64,000 bases of DNA from Macrothele yani (taxonomy: Eukaryota > Arthropoda > Arachnida > Araneae > Macrothelidae). The translations under genes and the position numbers were made by a program. Below, piece by piece: positions 1 through 11,689 of this stretch. Within the stretch, counting starts at the first letter, position 1; each line of letters opens with the position of its first letter. The notes under the pieces are model-generated. The model searched no databases and had not been told where the DNA came from. It worked only from the letters and a program-made list of their open reading frames with translations. Location: assembly GCA_039090855.1 (NCBI GenBank), contig CM077006.1, positions 47,811,336-47,875,335 on the forward strand. Reading direction: 5' to 3'.

Positions 1-727
1 CCCTCACTTGACATCTGCTGTCCAAGATAAATGTATGTGTCTGTTATCTCTAGCTTTTCTCCATCAATCGATAAATCTTCATTTCTTGTAAAAGCATTGT
101 ACATCACTTTTGTCTTCTGAAAGTTCATTTTTAATCCCACTTCTTTACTCTTGTCAGCAAGTTCCTGAATCATACTCTGCAGCTCTGATGGGGTAGTTGC
201 AAAAATGACTACGTCATCAGCAAAACGAAGGTGGGTTAGATAATCTCCATTAATCTTTATCCCTTTGTTTTCCCAGTTCAGTGATTGAAAGACATTTTCC
301 AATGTGGCATTAAAAGCTTTGGAGATATGGTGTCACCTTGTCTCACTCCCTTTCCAATTTTTATGTGTGTTGTATTTTCAAATGGCCGAATCTTTGCACT
401 TGCATTTTCATAGATGTTATTAATAATATGAATGTATGCATCTTCAATACCGCAGGATTTCAGAGCCATTGTAACTGCTGATGGTTTCACCGAATCAAAG
501 GCTTTTTCATAATCGATAAAAGCCATGCACAATGAAAGTTCATATTCCCTCGCTCTTTCAATTAGTTCTCTCAGTACGTGGATATGATCTATTGTGTTGT
601 AGCCACTCCTGAATCCAGCTTGTTCTCTCGGTTGAGCCATAACCAGTGTTACCTTCAAGCAGTGTGAAAGAACTTTAGTGAAGATTTTATAAACCACTGA
701 TAGGAGGCTGATAGGTCTGTAGTTCCT
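1..727 (-). pseudogene. RTE-clade retrotransposon fragment (reverse transcriptase palm)
   Basis: Reverse transcriptase segment of an RTE-type non-LTR retrotransposon, read on the minus strand and cut by the window start. It matches the middle of the fuller copy at 54015-57212 over its whole length. Visible motifs are REQAGFRSGY, the first catalytic aspartate in FIDYEKAFDS, and GVRQGDTISPK. The DNA beyond the frameshift still carries the FADD region near 220-235. Near position 316 one base is missing relative to the other copy, so the frame breaks just after the RQGD motif. The upstream end stops abruptly around 727, which fits truncation. It is inactive; family identity is high because two copies agree. 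Confidence 0.85.
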
Positions 728-776
728 GATATATATATATTTTTCTGATAATGTTCCTCATTTTTTATGCTTTCCA

Positions 777-2190
777 ACCGTAGGTTGAAGAAGCGTATAT
801 GCTCCAACTTTGTACGTCCGTTTGCCCATCCATCTGTATGTCTGTCCGCACGATAACTCGCGTAATGGGACCCCACTTCACCCATTTTCAATAGGGTTCG
901 TCCCCAGGTGGTCCCCTTACACGAGTTACTCGTGTAAGGGGACCACCTGTGGACGAACCCTATTGAAAATGGGTGAAGTGGTGTCAAAGGTCACGACATA
1001 GGAGCGGGATCCATTCCATTGCCCTTATGCGTCATAACTTGCGTAAATATTGTTCGATTTCGATGAAATTTTAGTATGTAGCAGGGGACCATCTGGCGAC
1101 GAACCCTATCGAAAATCGGTGAAGTGAGGTCAAAGGTCACGACATAGGAGCGAGATCCATTCCATTGCCCTTATGCGTCATAACTTGCGTAAAAATGGTT
1201 TGATTTCAATGAAATTTTAGTATGTGGTAGAGGACCTGGTGACAAACCCTATTCAAAATGGACGAAATGGGGTCAAAGGTCAGGACATAGGGTCAGGATC
1301 CATTCCATCACCCTTATCTCATACTATTAAAGGAGCAATTCTTGTATGTATGTAAATTTTATTTTGAAAACGGCTCTAAGGTTTTTGATGACAGTCGTTA
1401 ACCTACGGTTTTCTGGTACTAGAAATAAATTTAGCTTGATCTCGACTTTAGGAAAATTCCTTTAGTGGGTTAAATGACCACCCTGAATTACCACGTTTTT
1501 AGTGTCATGGCGTCGTTTCATTAGATGTTGGCGTGCGGTCATGCGTTGTGTGTAAATCCCATTAAAGTTTTATGACGTCAGACTCTTGCGAGCAGATGGT
1601 CGCGATTCCCATCTGCCTCATTACATCACGTGTTGTGTGCGTATGCCCTTCCACACGATAACTTGAGTAAAAATTGTTCGATTTCTTTGACATTTTAGTA
1701 TGTGGTAGGGAACAAGAACCCTATTGAAAGTGAACAAAATGCGGTCAAAGGTCAGGACATAGATGCGGGATCCATTCCACTGCTCTTGCGCGTCATAACT
1801 AACGTAAAAAAAGTTAAATTTCGATGAAATTTTAGTATGTGGTAGGGGACCACCTGGGGACAAATCCTATTGAAAATGGGCAAAATGGGGTCAAAGGTTA
1901 GGACACAGGAGTGGGATCTATTCCATAGCCCTTATGCATCATAACTTACGTAAAAATGCTTCCATTGCAACAAAACTACTGTATATCATGTTATTTCGGA
2001 GGTATACTGAACTGGTTCTGTTGAATATCATCGAAATAGGATCAAAGGTCAGGGCACAGAAGCGAGATTTATTCCACAGCCATTATCCTCATAACTTGAG
2101 TGATAACTTCTGGCATGCTGGAAAGTGTATTATAATCAATGCATTGCATGATTTTACTAACTTGTTAATTTCTTTGGTAATTGTGAAAAA
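777..2190. repeat. Interspersed repeat R1 with ~145-bp tandem units
   Basis: Non-coding repeat made of diverged units of about 143-152 bp. Each unit carries GTCAAAGGTCA followed by GGATCCATTCCATTGCCCTT and CGTCATAACTTGCGTAAAAA. Unit landmarks lie near 982, 1129, 1272, 1744, 1890 and 2042. A second copy of the same family begins near 28435 and resumes at 36622 after an inserted transposon. Both copies begin with CTTTCCAACC and contain a GGAAAG stretch close to their distal end, which may be a short terminal inverted repeat; no target duplication was identified. No protein of its own is visible. Confidence 0.75.
874..980. repeat. 107-bp palindrome inside R1
   Basis: Two ~53-bp arms are nearly perfect reverse complements around position 927, where ACGAGT meets ACTCGT. 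The arms are part of the R1 unit, so this is probably an inverted duplication of one unit fragment. It would form a stable cruciform or hairpin. Confidence 0.85.
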
Positions 2191-2229
2191 GACTGACTAC
2201 ATATTTTTAAAGAATTTCTTCTAATGAAA

Positions 2230-3633
2230 TGCAAGTTTTCCCGTTTCTGTCTCTTCTTCAAACTAATTAGTAGAGCGAGCATTTTATCCCACCTTTATCT
2301 GTCTGTGATGAAATCTGAACCATTTCCATGACCCATAAAAAAAAAAAAAAATTTCAGAGCAGCGCAAACAATGCAGCACCAATTTTTGTTTAATTTTGCC
2401 TAAAAAGTGTGTTTTTCCATTCGTTCGTCATTTTTTTCGGTTTTAAAGGATGTAATAACATAGCTTGTTTAAAGCGATATTATTAATGTTCAGAAATGCT
2501 ACTAAGTGCAGCGAATTCTGGGAATGAAAGACTGCAACAAAGAGTTGAGGTTCCGATTTTGAACTTGAATTTTTTTTTAACAAAAGGGAAAATACTTGCT
2601 CTTTTGTCTTTTGATGTATAAAGAAATAAGAAAATGTGAAAATATGCATTTTCAGAGAAACTAAATTTTAAAAAGTACTGTTGTCATCATCAAATCCTGG
2701 AAAATAGGTTTCACACCCGAAGAAAATTCCTATTTAAATGGACTTCTAAAAAATGAGTACAAATTCTGTTTTTCAGACCAGAGGAATCTTTTTACTGATT
2801 ATAACACTAAAAAAAATAATCAGAAGGAAACTTCTGATTTAGCAACATTTCTGTAGAAAATTTTGTAAAGAGATGATTTAAGTTTTATGAAAAGTGATAT
2901 AAATGGCTGCAGTTTTGAATTTTGCAGTCTTTGTAATGCAATATGAATTAATAGTCATCAATTTTATTTTTAATAATTGAGCTAAATGCTGTTACATGTG
3001 TATGTTGCAGTTGCTTTTGATTTTGCATGGCAGAAAAGATTAACTAAATAACAATTAAACAAAGATTTGGAAACACTGATAAGCAGTTTTTATTTTTGTT
3101 GAGTCAAGATATATCATTGCATTTCTCATGGTCTTTTAAGCAATTGCTTATTTTTTTTAATTTTTAAACATATCTTATTACCATGTAGGGGTGTCGCTAG
3201 GCCATTTCAGCGGGAGCTGAAGCCAATACAATAATCTCTAAATAAGCTTTTCGTTTAAGTTAAAAAAAAAAAAAAATTCTAAACAAACCTGTACTGAGTT
3301 TGGAATATTATTGTTATTTTAAATCAATGATCAATCATTAAAAAATAAAGGAGATAAAAATTTCAATTGCAAATTTGCATTTGACCATTATAAGTTACCA
3401 AAGGAGGCATAAGGAATCTCCTCTTGCTTAAGGACATGTTGCACAGATTGTTGGTTGTGTAATGTGGTCCATATATATATATGTTTTTTTACTTTTTTAT
3501 TTTTTTTTTGCCATGGGTTCTTTTCAGGGGGAAGCATTACTGTATGTGCCTGGTGGATGTAGAGATCAATTGGATGCTCAGAAATTTTGGGTTTCATATT
3601 CTAAAATTGGTGTTACAGGCAGGCCTTGATTTC

Positions 3634-3666
<33 letters not shown>

Positions 3667-4475
3667 CAGTGGTAACACTTGCTAGGGGCTTTATTTTTTT
3701 ACTAGCAAATTGCATTATCTACTAATGAATGTTTGTTAACATTATACAAAAGAAACCTTAGTATGTCCCACTCAATTAGTCAATCTTGACAAATTTGAAT
3801 TTCACCCCTGTAACTGTCGTATTGTAATGCTGAAGAGATTACAAATATTTAGATATAACTCACCTTTTCATGACCTGACAGATTAATTTTAACAATTTAA
3901 TTCGAATGCAAATATTTAAAAGAACATTTTTTTATCTAACTTTATCCACAAAATTCAAGAACATTATTCAAAATCTTAAGTTATTTTACATATGGTTTAC
4001 AATCTGGGTTTTGTGTCTTTTCATCATACCACTTTAAAACAGCAGGCCTGGGGTCAAACTTGGCTTCGGACGGAACTTCAACAATACTCACGAGAACATA
4101 ATATATTATAAGTTTAAACTGCCCCTCCAATCACTCTGGATTCTCTTCATGAAACTCAACCCAACCTAACATGCAGAAGTAGATAAGGGAAATATACTGG
4201 ATATTTCTACTAGTATCAAAATGTTTTATAATGTTTGTACTTTTCAAGAAACATTCGTTTTTTTGAAAGCAGTTGTTCCTTTTAGTATGTGTCTAAAACA
4301 TTCCACATGTGAAATGCAGTGGTGCTTTGCAGTTCATATTGAAACATTCAAAATTTTTTCAGTAGAACATAAAAAAATGAACCACTTTTTATCACTAGCA
4401 AAATGCATTTGCTACTAACTACAAGTTGAAAGCGAGCCCTGGTTACTGGGCTAGTTTTATTGTCCTACGGTGGGT
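2230..4475. other. AT-rich intronic stretch without a recognised gene
   Basis: Contains homopolymer runs, including about 29 T at 3636-3664, and short simple repeats. A short open segment near 3528-3618 was examined as a possible exon and not accepted. No transposase, reverse transcriptase or RNA gene was recognised. Confidence 0.5.
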
Positions 4476-4520
4476 TTCTCTCTCTCTCTCTGTCTCTCTC
4501 TCTCTCTGTCTCTCTCTCTG

Positions 4521-4606
<86 letters not shown>
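4476..4606. repeat. (CT)n followed by (CA)n microsatellite
   Basis: About 115 bases of CT dinucleotides with a few GT interruptions, followed directly by about 16 bases of AC repeats. It ends roughly 100 bases before the acceptor of TRPM exon A, on the strand where it reads as a polypyrimidine tract. Confidence 0.97.
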
Positions 4607-4607
<1 letters not shown>

Positions 4608-4707
4608 AAAACGATCAGCACTAAAATGTATGAATCCTACAATTGAAGATACCCTGCTACTGCACATAATGTTTAAAATAATAATAGAAAAAAATTGTTT
4701 TCCACAG

Positions 4708-4835
4708 CTCAGAAACCTGATACCTCCAACTGGGAATTTCAAATGGAAAAAGATTTATATTTAGCTATGGATTGGAATAGGCCTGATATGGCAGTTAGGG
4801 AAGTCTTCTTCAAAGATCCTTCTAGTAAATTTAAG
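4708..4835 (+). CDS. TRPM-family cation channel, exon A (TRPM homology region)
   Basis: Exon of a transient receptor potential melastatin channel, a membrane cation channel with a long cytoplasmic N-terminal homology region. The acceptor TTTTCCACAG lies just before the exon and the donor AAG/GTAAAT just after it. The exon enters with two bases of a split codon and leaves in phase 0. The 42 residues include DLYLAMDWNRPDMAVREVFF, which matches the family signature 'LALAWNRVDIARSEIF' that sits before the transmembrane domain. The family call comes from remembered motifs rather than a search. Upstream exons are not in the window. The paralogue cannot be assigned. Confidence 0.78.
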
Positions 4836-5131
4836 GTAAATGGATTTAAATTTTGTTTATCTGTATAAACTTAAGAAATTGTTATGAGTAATATGATACC
4901 TTGACCTAAAAGATGAAATGATATTGGCATATGTTCGTTTAGATTTTTCTTGTTAACACGTTCACTGTGTATTGACCCATGAGTGAGTCATTATGCATGG
5001 GTTTCATGTGCAGCGCCCAGAAATGTGCACTGTTCTGCTATGCTAAAGCAATAACTTCTATGTTTTTCAAGGGTAAAAAAAAATTTTGTGTACATAAATC
5101 TATCTACAGTGGGTATCCATCACTTTATATA

Positions 5132-6350
5132 CACTGAAGTGCCAGAAAAACTGGTACACCAGTCTAATACTTGGTAGGTCCCCCACGAGAGTGCAGGACT
5201 GCAGAAATACGACGAGGCATAGACTCCACTAGCTTCTGGAAATATGCTGTAGGCAATGCACACCATACTTCCTGCAGAGCGTTCCACAATTCGGGTGTAT
5301 TCTTAGGTCTCGGATTCCTGTGTTCAATAGCGCGTTGCATGGCATCTCAAATGTGTTCTTCACGTTCAGATCTGGGGACTTGGGTGGGAATAGCAACACC
5401 CCAAACTCAGATGAATGCTCCTCTAACCATATTGTGGCATTCCGACACTTGTGTGGAGGTGCATTGTCCTGTTGGAACAGGCCCAACCCATCAGCATGAA
5501 TGCAGGACATGAACGGGTGTACCTCGTCAGAAAGGATGCGCACATAGCATTGGCCAGTCACAGACGTTTATAGACATACCAGGGGTCCCAGTGAAGTCCA
5601 GCTAAAAACACCCCATACCATTATGGACCCCCCACCAGCCGGTACAGTTCCCTGTTGACAGGCGGGATCCATGGCTTCATGGGGTTTGCGCCACACACGA
5701 ATCCTTCCATCTGCCCAATACAGTTGGAAACATGACTCGTCAGACCAGGCTACTTGTTTCCAGTCATCAAGTGCCCAGTAGTGGTATTGCCATGCCCAAG
5801 CGAGGCGCATAGCTCTGTGTCATGCACCCATCAAGAGGATTCGAGTTAGGCGTCTGCTCCCAAAGCCCATGTCGTGCAGGGTACATTGCACAGTCCAGAC
5901 ACTGATGCTTGTTGAGGCTCCAGCATTGAATTCCGATGATAACTGCAAGAGTGTTACACGCCTATTGCGTGAAACGATTCTTGACAGCCGACGATGGTCA
6001 CATTCACCCAATGTCTTTTTACGGCCACACGGGTATCGTAGGTTGGAGGTTTTTCGAGAATTCTTGTATTCACGGTACACCCTTGCAATGGTCGTCCGTG
6101 AAAATCCAAACTTCGTTTCTACCTTCGAAATACTATGGCCCATCTCACGAGCACCAACTATGACACTGCATTGAAAATCGCTTAAATCGTTATTACTTGT
6201 CATTCTCATGCCGAAAACAGCTCTGAGAGCCAGCTAGGATGTCTATCGCTTTATATGTGCACTGGCGGATGCAACAGAGTATGCACATGGGTAACGTTGT
6301 TATGTATTTTGCATAAGTTCGTATGTACCAGTTTTTCTGGCACTTCAGTG
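5132..6350 (-). mobile_element. Tc1-type DNA transposon copy A
   Basis: Terminal inverted repeats begin CACTGAAGTGCCAGAAAAAC at both ends and are flanked by TA duplications (5130-5131 and 6351-6352). The length of about 1.2 kb is typical for Tc1. The transposase relic fills the minus strand. Confidence 0.95.
5229..6209 (-). pseudogene. Tc1 transposase relic (copy A)
   Basis: DDE transposase of the Tc1 group, which cuts and pastes DNA at TA sites. It starts MRMTSNNDLSDFQCSVIVGA and keeps the paired helix-turn-helix region and the GRKKTLG linker. The first catalytic aspartate is in WSDES and the second in LFQQDNAPPH. The third position is damaged: where the family has 'DLNPIENVWD', this copy reads DLNVKNTFEM. 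One reading frame runs through most of the gene, interrupted by stop codons after MGA and after LVCL. It is not functional. Confidence 0.93.
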
Positions 6351-6573
6351 TATATATCTTTGAATGCCAGTGGGATACCATGCACACATTTCCAACTTAC
6401 ATTGTAAGTTAGTGATTGTTTATAAAAGGCATGCATATGGTTATGGCTGCTTTCCAGACTCTATACCTCCTATTACACTATAATTAACACAACAATCAGA
6501 TATTTCTGAATTGTCTGTATTTACTGTTTCTCATATACATCAGTCACATAAGAAAACTTGAAAATTTCATCAC

Positions 6574-6643
6574 CCTGGAGCGGAAATCGAGCCCGCATCT
6601 ACAGATTTCCATTCGAGCATGCTAACCGTTACACCACCCAGGA
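6574..6643 (-). other. tRNA-like sequence, possible SINE head or tRNA pseudogene
   Basis: On the minus strand the 5' end (CCTGG) can pair with the 3' end (CCAGG). There is an A-box-like GGTGTAACGGTTAGCATG and a T-arm of GCGGG-CTCGATT-TCCGC. I could not form a convincing five-pair anticodon stem, so a working tRNA is unlikely. It could be the head of a tRNA-derived SINE whose body runs towards lower coordinates. Confidence 0.45.
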
Positions 6644-7149
6644 CGACACTATTACATATTGTCTTAGTGCCGACCCCCTCCCTCCTCCCATTACATGCTA
6701 GCGTACTTTGCAAAGGGCATGTATTTGTTGAAAGGAAAGGGGTAATGTGATGCCCATCTTCTCACTCTTTTGCCTGTTCCTCCACCATAAAAGACATAAA
6801 AAGATCAAATACACTGTGTATAACTGAATAAATTGTGCTACTGTATCTCCTCAGTACAGATTCTGATAACTCAATCAAATAAGCATAATAAATACGATTA
6901 ATAAATCAAAATCAAATTGTTTTTTCATTTAGTAAAAAGTTATGGACTGTATTAATTTGTTTCATCATTTTGTGCTGAATGACCCACTGGTGACTGTTCC
7001 TACACATGAATAATATGTTATAATGAAATTCTTATAGTAAAGAATCCTAATTACAGTTACAATGTAGAATCTACATGCAATATTATAATTATGATGTAGA
7101 ATCCCTTTCATTATTCACGTATGCAGCTATTTAGTGCATAAAATCAATT
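6644..7149. other. No gene seen; resembles 18300-18545
   Basis: Part of this stretch, about 6815-7010, resembles 18300-18520 at low identity. Both share a TACTGTATC-CTC block and a later CATCAT-TGTGCT block followed by a GGTGA segment. The two lie just outside the two ends of the mariner composite, so an old interspersed repeat is the simplest reading. Confidence 0.35.
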
Positions 7150-7269
7150 TACAGGGTGATTGAGCTAAGCGTGTACAAACTTCTGGGAGGGGTAGGTTGC
7201 ACAAAGACATCTCGGAATTACATAGCAATTGCAGGGTCGGAAACTTCATCTTCATGTGCTAGGGTTACA

Positions 7270-7375
7270 TGTCAAATTAACCCGGAAATAATAACCCGCG
7301 TCAAAATCTCCCGGTCAAAATAACCCAACACAAATAACCCGGTAGCAAAAATAACCCGACTTCAAAATAACCCAT
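7270..7375. repeat. Left terminal AATAACCC repeat cluster of the MULE
   Basis: Six or seven copies of a TAACCC-bearing motif at 13-20-bp spacing. The right terminus carries the inverted counterpart. Such clusters often act as transposase binding sites; that role is inferred here. Confidence 0.85.
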
Positions 7376-8384
7376 AGTTAAAATCTGGAAAAACTCGTTT
7401 TTTTTTCTTCTAATAGCAACGAAAAGCAAAATGAATTTATTTTCCACGTGAGACGTTTGTTTTCCACTTTAGTATTGGACTAAATTCCAAATCCTCAGGA
7501 AAAAATGTCTTACCAACTCAAGAAGAGAATACCGGTTAAACTAGTTACTTAAGGAACATGGCAAAGTGAGTGAGAGAAGTATTTCTTTGCATTGAATAAG
7601 GTGCCGATTTTTAAAGTTCTCAAAATTTAGCAATTAAAATATGACTAAAAGAATTTAAAAATATATAATTTTAACTTTTCTATTAAGCGATTAATTACAA
7701 ATAACGGAGCATTTATTAGAATTAATTTCCAGCTTTTTAATTAAGAGAGTTCCTTTAATGTTGCTGAAGTTTTGATTTGTTCGGCATAAAGGGATTTCTT
7801 CATGAGGTGCTACTAACATAATGTTATGGTGTTTTTTCTTTCTCTCAAATTTATTTAAAGAAGACAGTGCTACAGTTGCATATAATTAAATTTAAAAGCT
7901 ATGATTGCTATCCTTGCACATTTCCTTAAGCCAGTAAATATCCTGTTTAGATTAAATAGATTTGAAAAAAATTATACTTATTTTCTTTAAAATCTTGGTT
8001 TACAATAAATAAAATATTCACATGGATGTCAGTTTTTCCTGCGTGTATTGTTGACCCTGTTTTTTTGTTTTTGTTTTTTACGTTCCATCTTGGCTGTAAG
8101 TTTTCAAATTCAAAATGAATTTGAATTTAAAATTGTTCACAACATTTCTCCCGCAAGTGCTTCAGTTGTATCGACCAAGTATCGACGGTCTACCCGTCCT
8201 TTACAGTGACGTCACTACGTAAGGGACCTATACTTCCGCTACGAGGTACGTGGGATGAGCAAACATTTCTGTCTATTAAATTTGCTTGTGCGGTGGCGGT
8301 CATAATGTCGACGGTCACAATGTAGACAGGGTCAAAATGTCGACACGGTCATAATGTCGACATGTTCCAGAAAATGTCCTCATG

Positions 8385-9625
8385 GTACTCCCATTTAGAC
8401 CGTAGACAGTTTTTGGATGGGGTCGGAGCCGTAAAATCTACGGTTTTCAATTTAGAACCACAAAATTTGGTATACTATCTCATGAAATTCTAACTTAAGC
8501 TGTAGAGGGATTTTGGAAGGGGATCAGGGTCAAGTGGCCTCCATACAAAATTTTTGTAAAATCTACAGTTTTCAATTTAGAGCAACCAAATTTGGTATAC
8601 TAACCCATTGTACTCTAACTTAGACAGTAGACGGCTATTGGAACGGGTCGGGGCCCGAGATCAAGTTGCCCCCCACACAAAGTTTTTGTAAAATCTACAG
8701 TTTTGAATTTAGAACCACCAAATTTGGTACACTATCTCATTGTACTCTAACTTAGAGAGTAGACGGCTGTTGGAAGGGGTCGGGGCCCGGGGTCAAAGGG
8801 CCCCATACAATATTTTTGTAAAATCTACAGTTTTTTCATTTAGAACCACGAAATTTGGTATACTATCTCATGGAACTCTAACTTAGACCTATGTGGTTTT
8901 TGTAAGGGGTCGGGGCCCGGGGTCAAGGTGCCCCCATACAAAATTTTCGTAAAATGTACAGCTTTGAATTTAGTACCACCAAATTTGGTATACTATCTCA
9001 TGGTACTCTAACTTATTCTGTAGATGGCTATTGGAAGGGGTAGGTGCCCGGGGTCAGGAGCCCCCATGCAAAATTTGCATAAGATCTACAGTTTTTAATT
9101 TCGAACCACCGAATTTGTTATACTATCGCATGGTACTTTAACTTACACTGTGGATGCTTTTTGGAAGGGGTCTGAGCCCGGGGACAAGTGGCCCCCTCAC
9201 CAAATTTTCGTAAAATCTAGAGTTTTCAATTTAGAACGACGAAATTTGGTATACTATCTCATGAAACTCTAACTTAGACTGCAGATGGTTTTTGGAAGGG
9301 GTCGGTACTCGGGCGGTCAGAGCCCCCCCCCCCCCATAAGCAAAGTTTTCGTAAAATCTACAGTTTCTAATTTATAACAACCAAATTTGGTATACTATCT
9401 CATGAAACCCTAACTTGGACCTTATGCAGTTTTTGGAAGATGTCGGGGCCCAGGGCCAAAGGGCCCCCACATAACAAAAGTTTCGTAAAATCTACAGTTT
9501 TCAATTTAGAACTACCAAATTTGGTATACTATCTCATGGTACTTTAACTTAGACGGTACACGGTTTTTGGAAGGGGTCAGTGCCTGGGGTCAAGTGGGCT
9601 CCATACTAAATTTTCGTGAAAATTC
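8385..9625. repeat. Left tandem array of ~131-bp units
   Basis: About ten diverged units. The landmark GTAAAATCTACAG recurs near 8431, 8556, 8688, 8818, 8949, 9079, 9210, 9351 and 9485. Many units contain the palindrome ACCAAATTTGGT followed by TATACTATCTCAT, and a GC-rich block resembling GGGGCCCGGGGTCAA. The array is mirrored at 15600-17210. Confidence 0.92.
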
Positions 9626-9729
9626 CATTTTTTACTGTAAAGATCTGCAACACAATTCAGTACTCCAATACCCTTATCTACAGTCTAAGGCGCTCTTTGG
9701 GCCTTTGAGGCCCTTACGCCATAAACCAC

Positions 9730-11300
9730 CAACTAACCAACCTACAGTCTGAGTTGGAGACCGTAGATAACAATAATGTGCAAAAATATGTGGTTAATGG
9801 TGTATTAAAAACACAAATTAAAATAGTTTAGCTTTCACTACCAACGGGAGGCTTTTCAGGCAGAAACTAATGTAAAGTAAATAGAGAGTTCCAGATATTC
9901 AAAATTCAAAACGGTAAGAAAAAGATGATCAATACCAATATCAAGTCGTATGCATGCGACATCACATAGGTACATTGCATTTCTGTGTGGCGGGATTCTC
10001 AGAAGCATATGCCAGATGTATGGCAATTCTATAGATGTCTCCTCAAAGGTATTTCCATTCCTTTTCCTTTCTTTTTGTTTCGTAAAATTAAATTAACTAA
10101 ATCAAAACATTTAAAATAAGTTTACAGGAAAATTACAGGCATATCTTTTTCATTCATTAACTTTCACCCGCTGAACTTGGTGATTCCACAAATAGTAATA
10201 TGTACCTGGCGTATACCTGGTATCCCTGCTAGTACAAATTATATTAATGATTTCTTTGCGTCCAGTTCAATCTAATATGTCCCTAAGAGCGTTTGGGGTC
10301 GTATGAAGAATGCATTTCAACGTGAGTCGCTACGGTGGCGCAGTGGTCTAAGCGCTGGCTTCTGATCACTCGTTGAGAAGGATCCTGGTTCGAATCCCTG
10401 TGAGTCATGGACTTTGTGATTGACTTCTGGCACTGGCTGTCCCCCTTTCCAGGAATCAGTGGCACAAAATTAGGAACGGCCGACTGCTTATAGCCCACTG
10501 AATTGATCACGGTGGTCGGTAAACCCTCAACTAAAAAAAAAAAAAAGATTGCGACGTGTCCATTGCTATTTGTTATGGAGCCGTATGAAAAGTACGTTTT
10601 TGATATCAACGTGTCCACTTCCATGTAGGCTGGCCATAAAATGTTAGGGGACCGTACAAAATTGCACTTTTGTTTTCACCTTGTCAGCGCTTCGGTATAT
10701 GGTTAAAGTATACTTATACATAGATGGGCCATTTCAGCACGTAGTTTGGTTTATATAGAAAATAATGTTACACTTTTACTCAGTTACAACACATTAATCC
10801 CAAAGGCTATTTCTTGAAATCTTTAATCAGCCGTGCTCATATTGGCAGCGTTAACACAACATGTCAAGTTATCAATGTTGTAGTTTTACTCTGTCACAAA
10901 ACCTTAATTACAAGACCTTAGGCGTAACCTTTTTTAGGAATTTTTAGTCTGACGTATTCATAAGGTTTCGATAACATGCCAAGGTTATGGTACAGCGTTT
11001 TGATCAGTTTTCAATCAACCGTGCTCATATACATAAAATTTTCATAGAAAGTCAAGTTTATTGTGTTGCGCATTTACTAGAGTACAAAACTATAAACAGC
11101 CATTATTAGGCTTAGGCACAAACAAGTCTTTTAAGTAATTGTATGACATGCTCGTATTGATTATCTGTGATGACAAGTCAGGTTAATAATGTTGCGCTTA
11201 TTAAGGATTTTTAAAAAGGGATAGAGGCTAATAATTATTGTTTGAAGCCTAAGTAAAAGCTCATTATTAACGTGACTTGTCATGCAATCCTTATGAATAT
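9730..11300. repeat. Inner left inverted arm of the MULE
   Basis: Segments here reappear inverted at 14810-15590: the block around AAAGCTAA/TTAGCTTT with CACCAACGGG, the block TTCACCCGCTGAACT next to a CTAGCAGGGAT-like end, and diverged ~100-bp units containing CCGTGCTCATATT. No open reading frame of note lies in it. Confidence 0.8.
10329..10546 (+). repeat. tRNA-derived SINE, copy 1 (inside the MULE)
   Basis: The head carries the A box GGTGGCGCAGTGGTCTAAGC and the B box GGTTCGAATCC, RNA polymerase III promoter elements of a tRNA. The body contains the family segments CACTGGCTGTCCCCCTTTCC and CTGCTTATAGCCCACTGA. The element ends in about 15 A. Related copies lie at 37532-37745 (+) and 47870-48096 (-). 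Confidence 0.9.
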
Positions 11301-11689
11301 GACATTTATTTTATTTTGTATATTTTACATATTGTGTGCATTTCTTTTTTGATTTGGCATTTGTTTTATTTTGTGTTGTGCTTGTTACATAACGTTTCAC
11401 ATTTTTGTTATGCTTGTGACTTGTGATTGCATTTTAAATTTTTATTTGTTTCACCTTTTGGATTACTTTTTGACATTTTATGTTTTTGACATGCTATTTT
11501 GAAAATTTTGTCTTTTTAAATTTTGCGTTGTGTTTTACATTCTTGCATCTTCGGCAGAATTACATTCTTGAAAAATTTAAATACAAGTTAGTAAAAGGTA
11601 TAATTCAATTAGTGAAAAATACCAGCACATTTTAGGAAAGGGTAGAAGTATAAGAAATTCTTCTTAAAAAGTCTAGCACATTAACATTG

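Noticed and set aside
3528..3618. Open segment after a TTTTCAG acceptor, considered as an upstream TRPM exon
   Set aside because: Its translation (GEALLYVPGGCRDQLDAQKF...) shows no TRPM resemblance and it runs into a long T homopolymer.
3185..3815. hAT-like pair AGGGGTG...CACCCCT
   Set aside because: Only seven bases match and no 8-bp duplication is present.
4426..4764. Serine/leucine-rich and Arg/Glu-rich open frames over the CT tract
   Set aside because: They are translations of a dinucleotide repeat and its flanks, not genes.
6574..6643. Functional tRNA gene
   Set aside because: Acceptor ends and T-arm pair, but no proper anticodon stem could be drawn; kept only as tRNA-like.
4960..7010. 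piggyBac-like element with TTAA-like ends (GTTAACACGTTCACTG near 4953)
   Set aside because: A single end-like phrase next to TTAA was seen; no matching opposite end or coding sequence.
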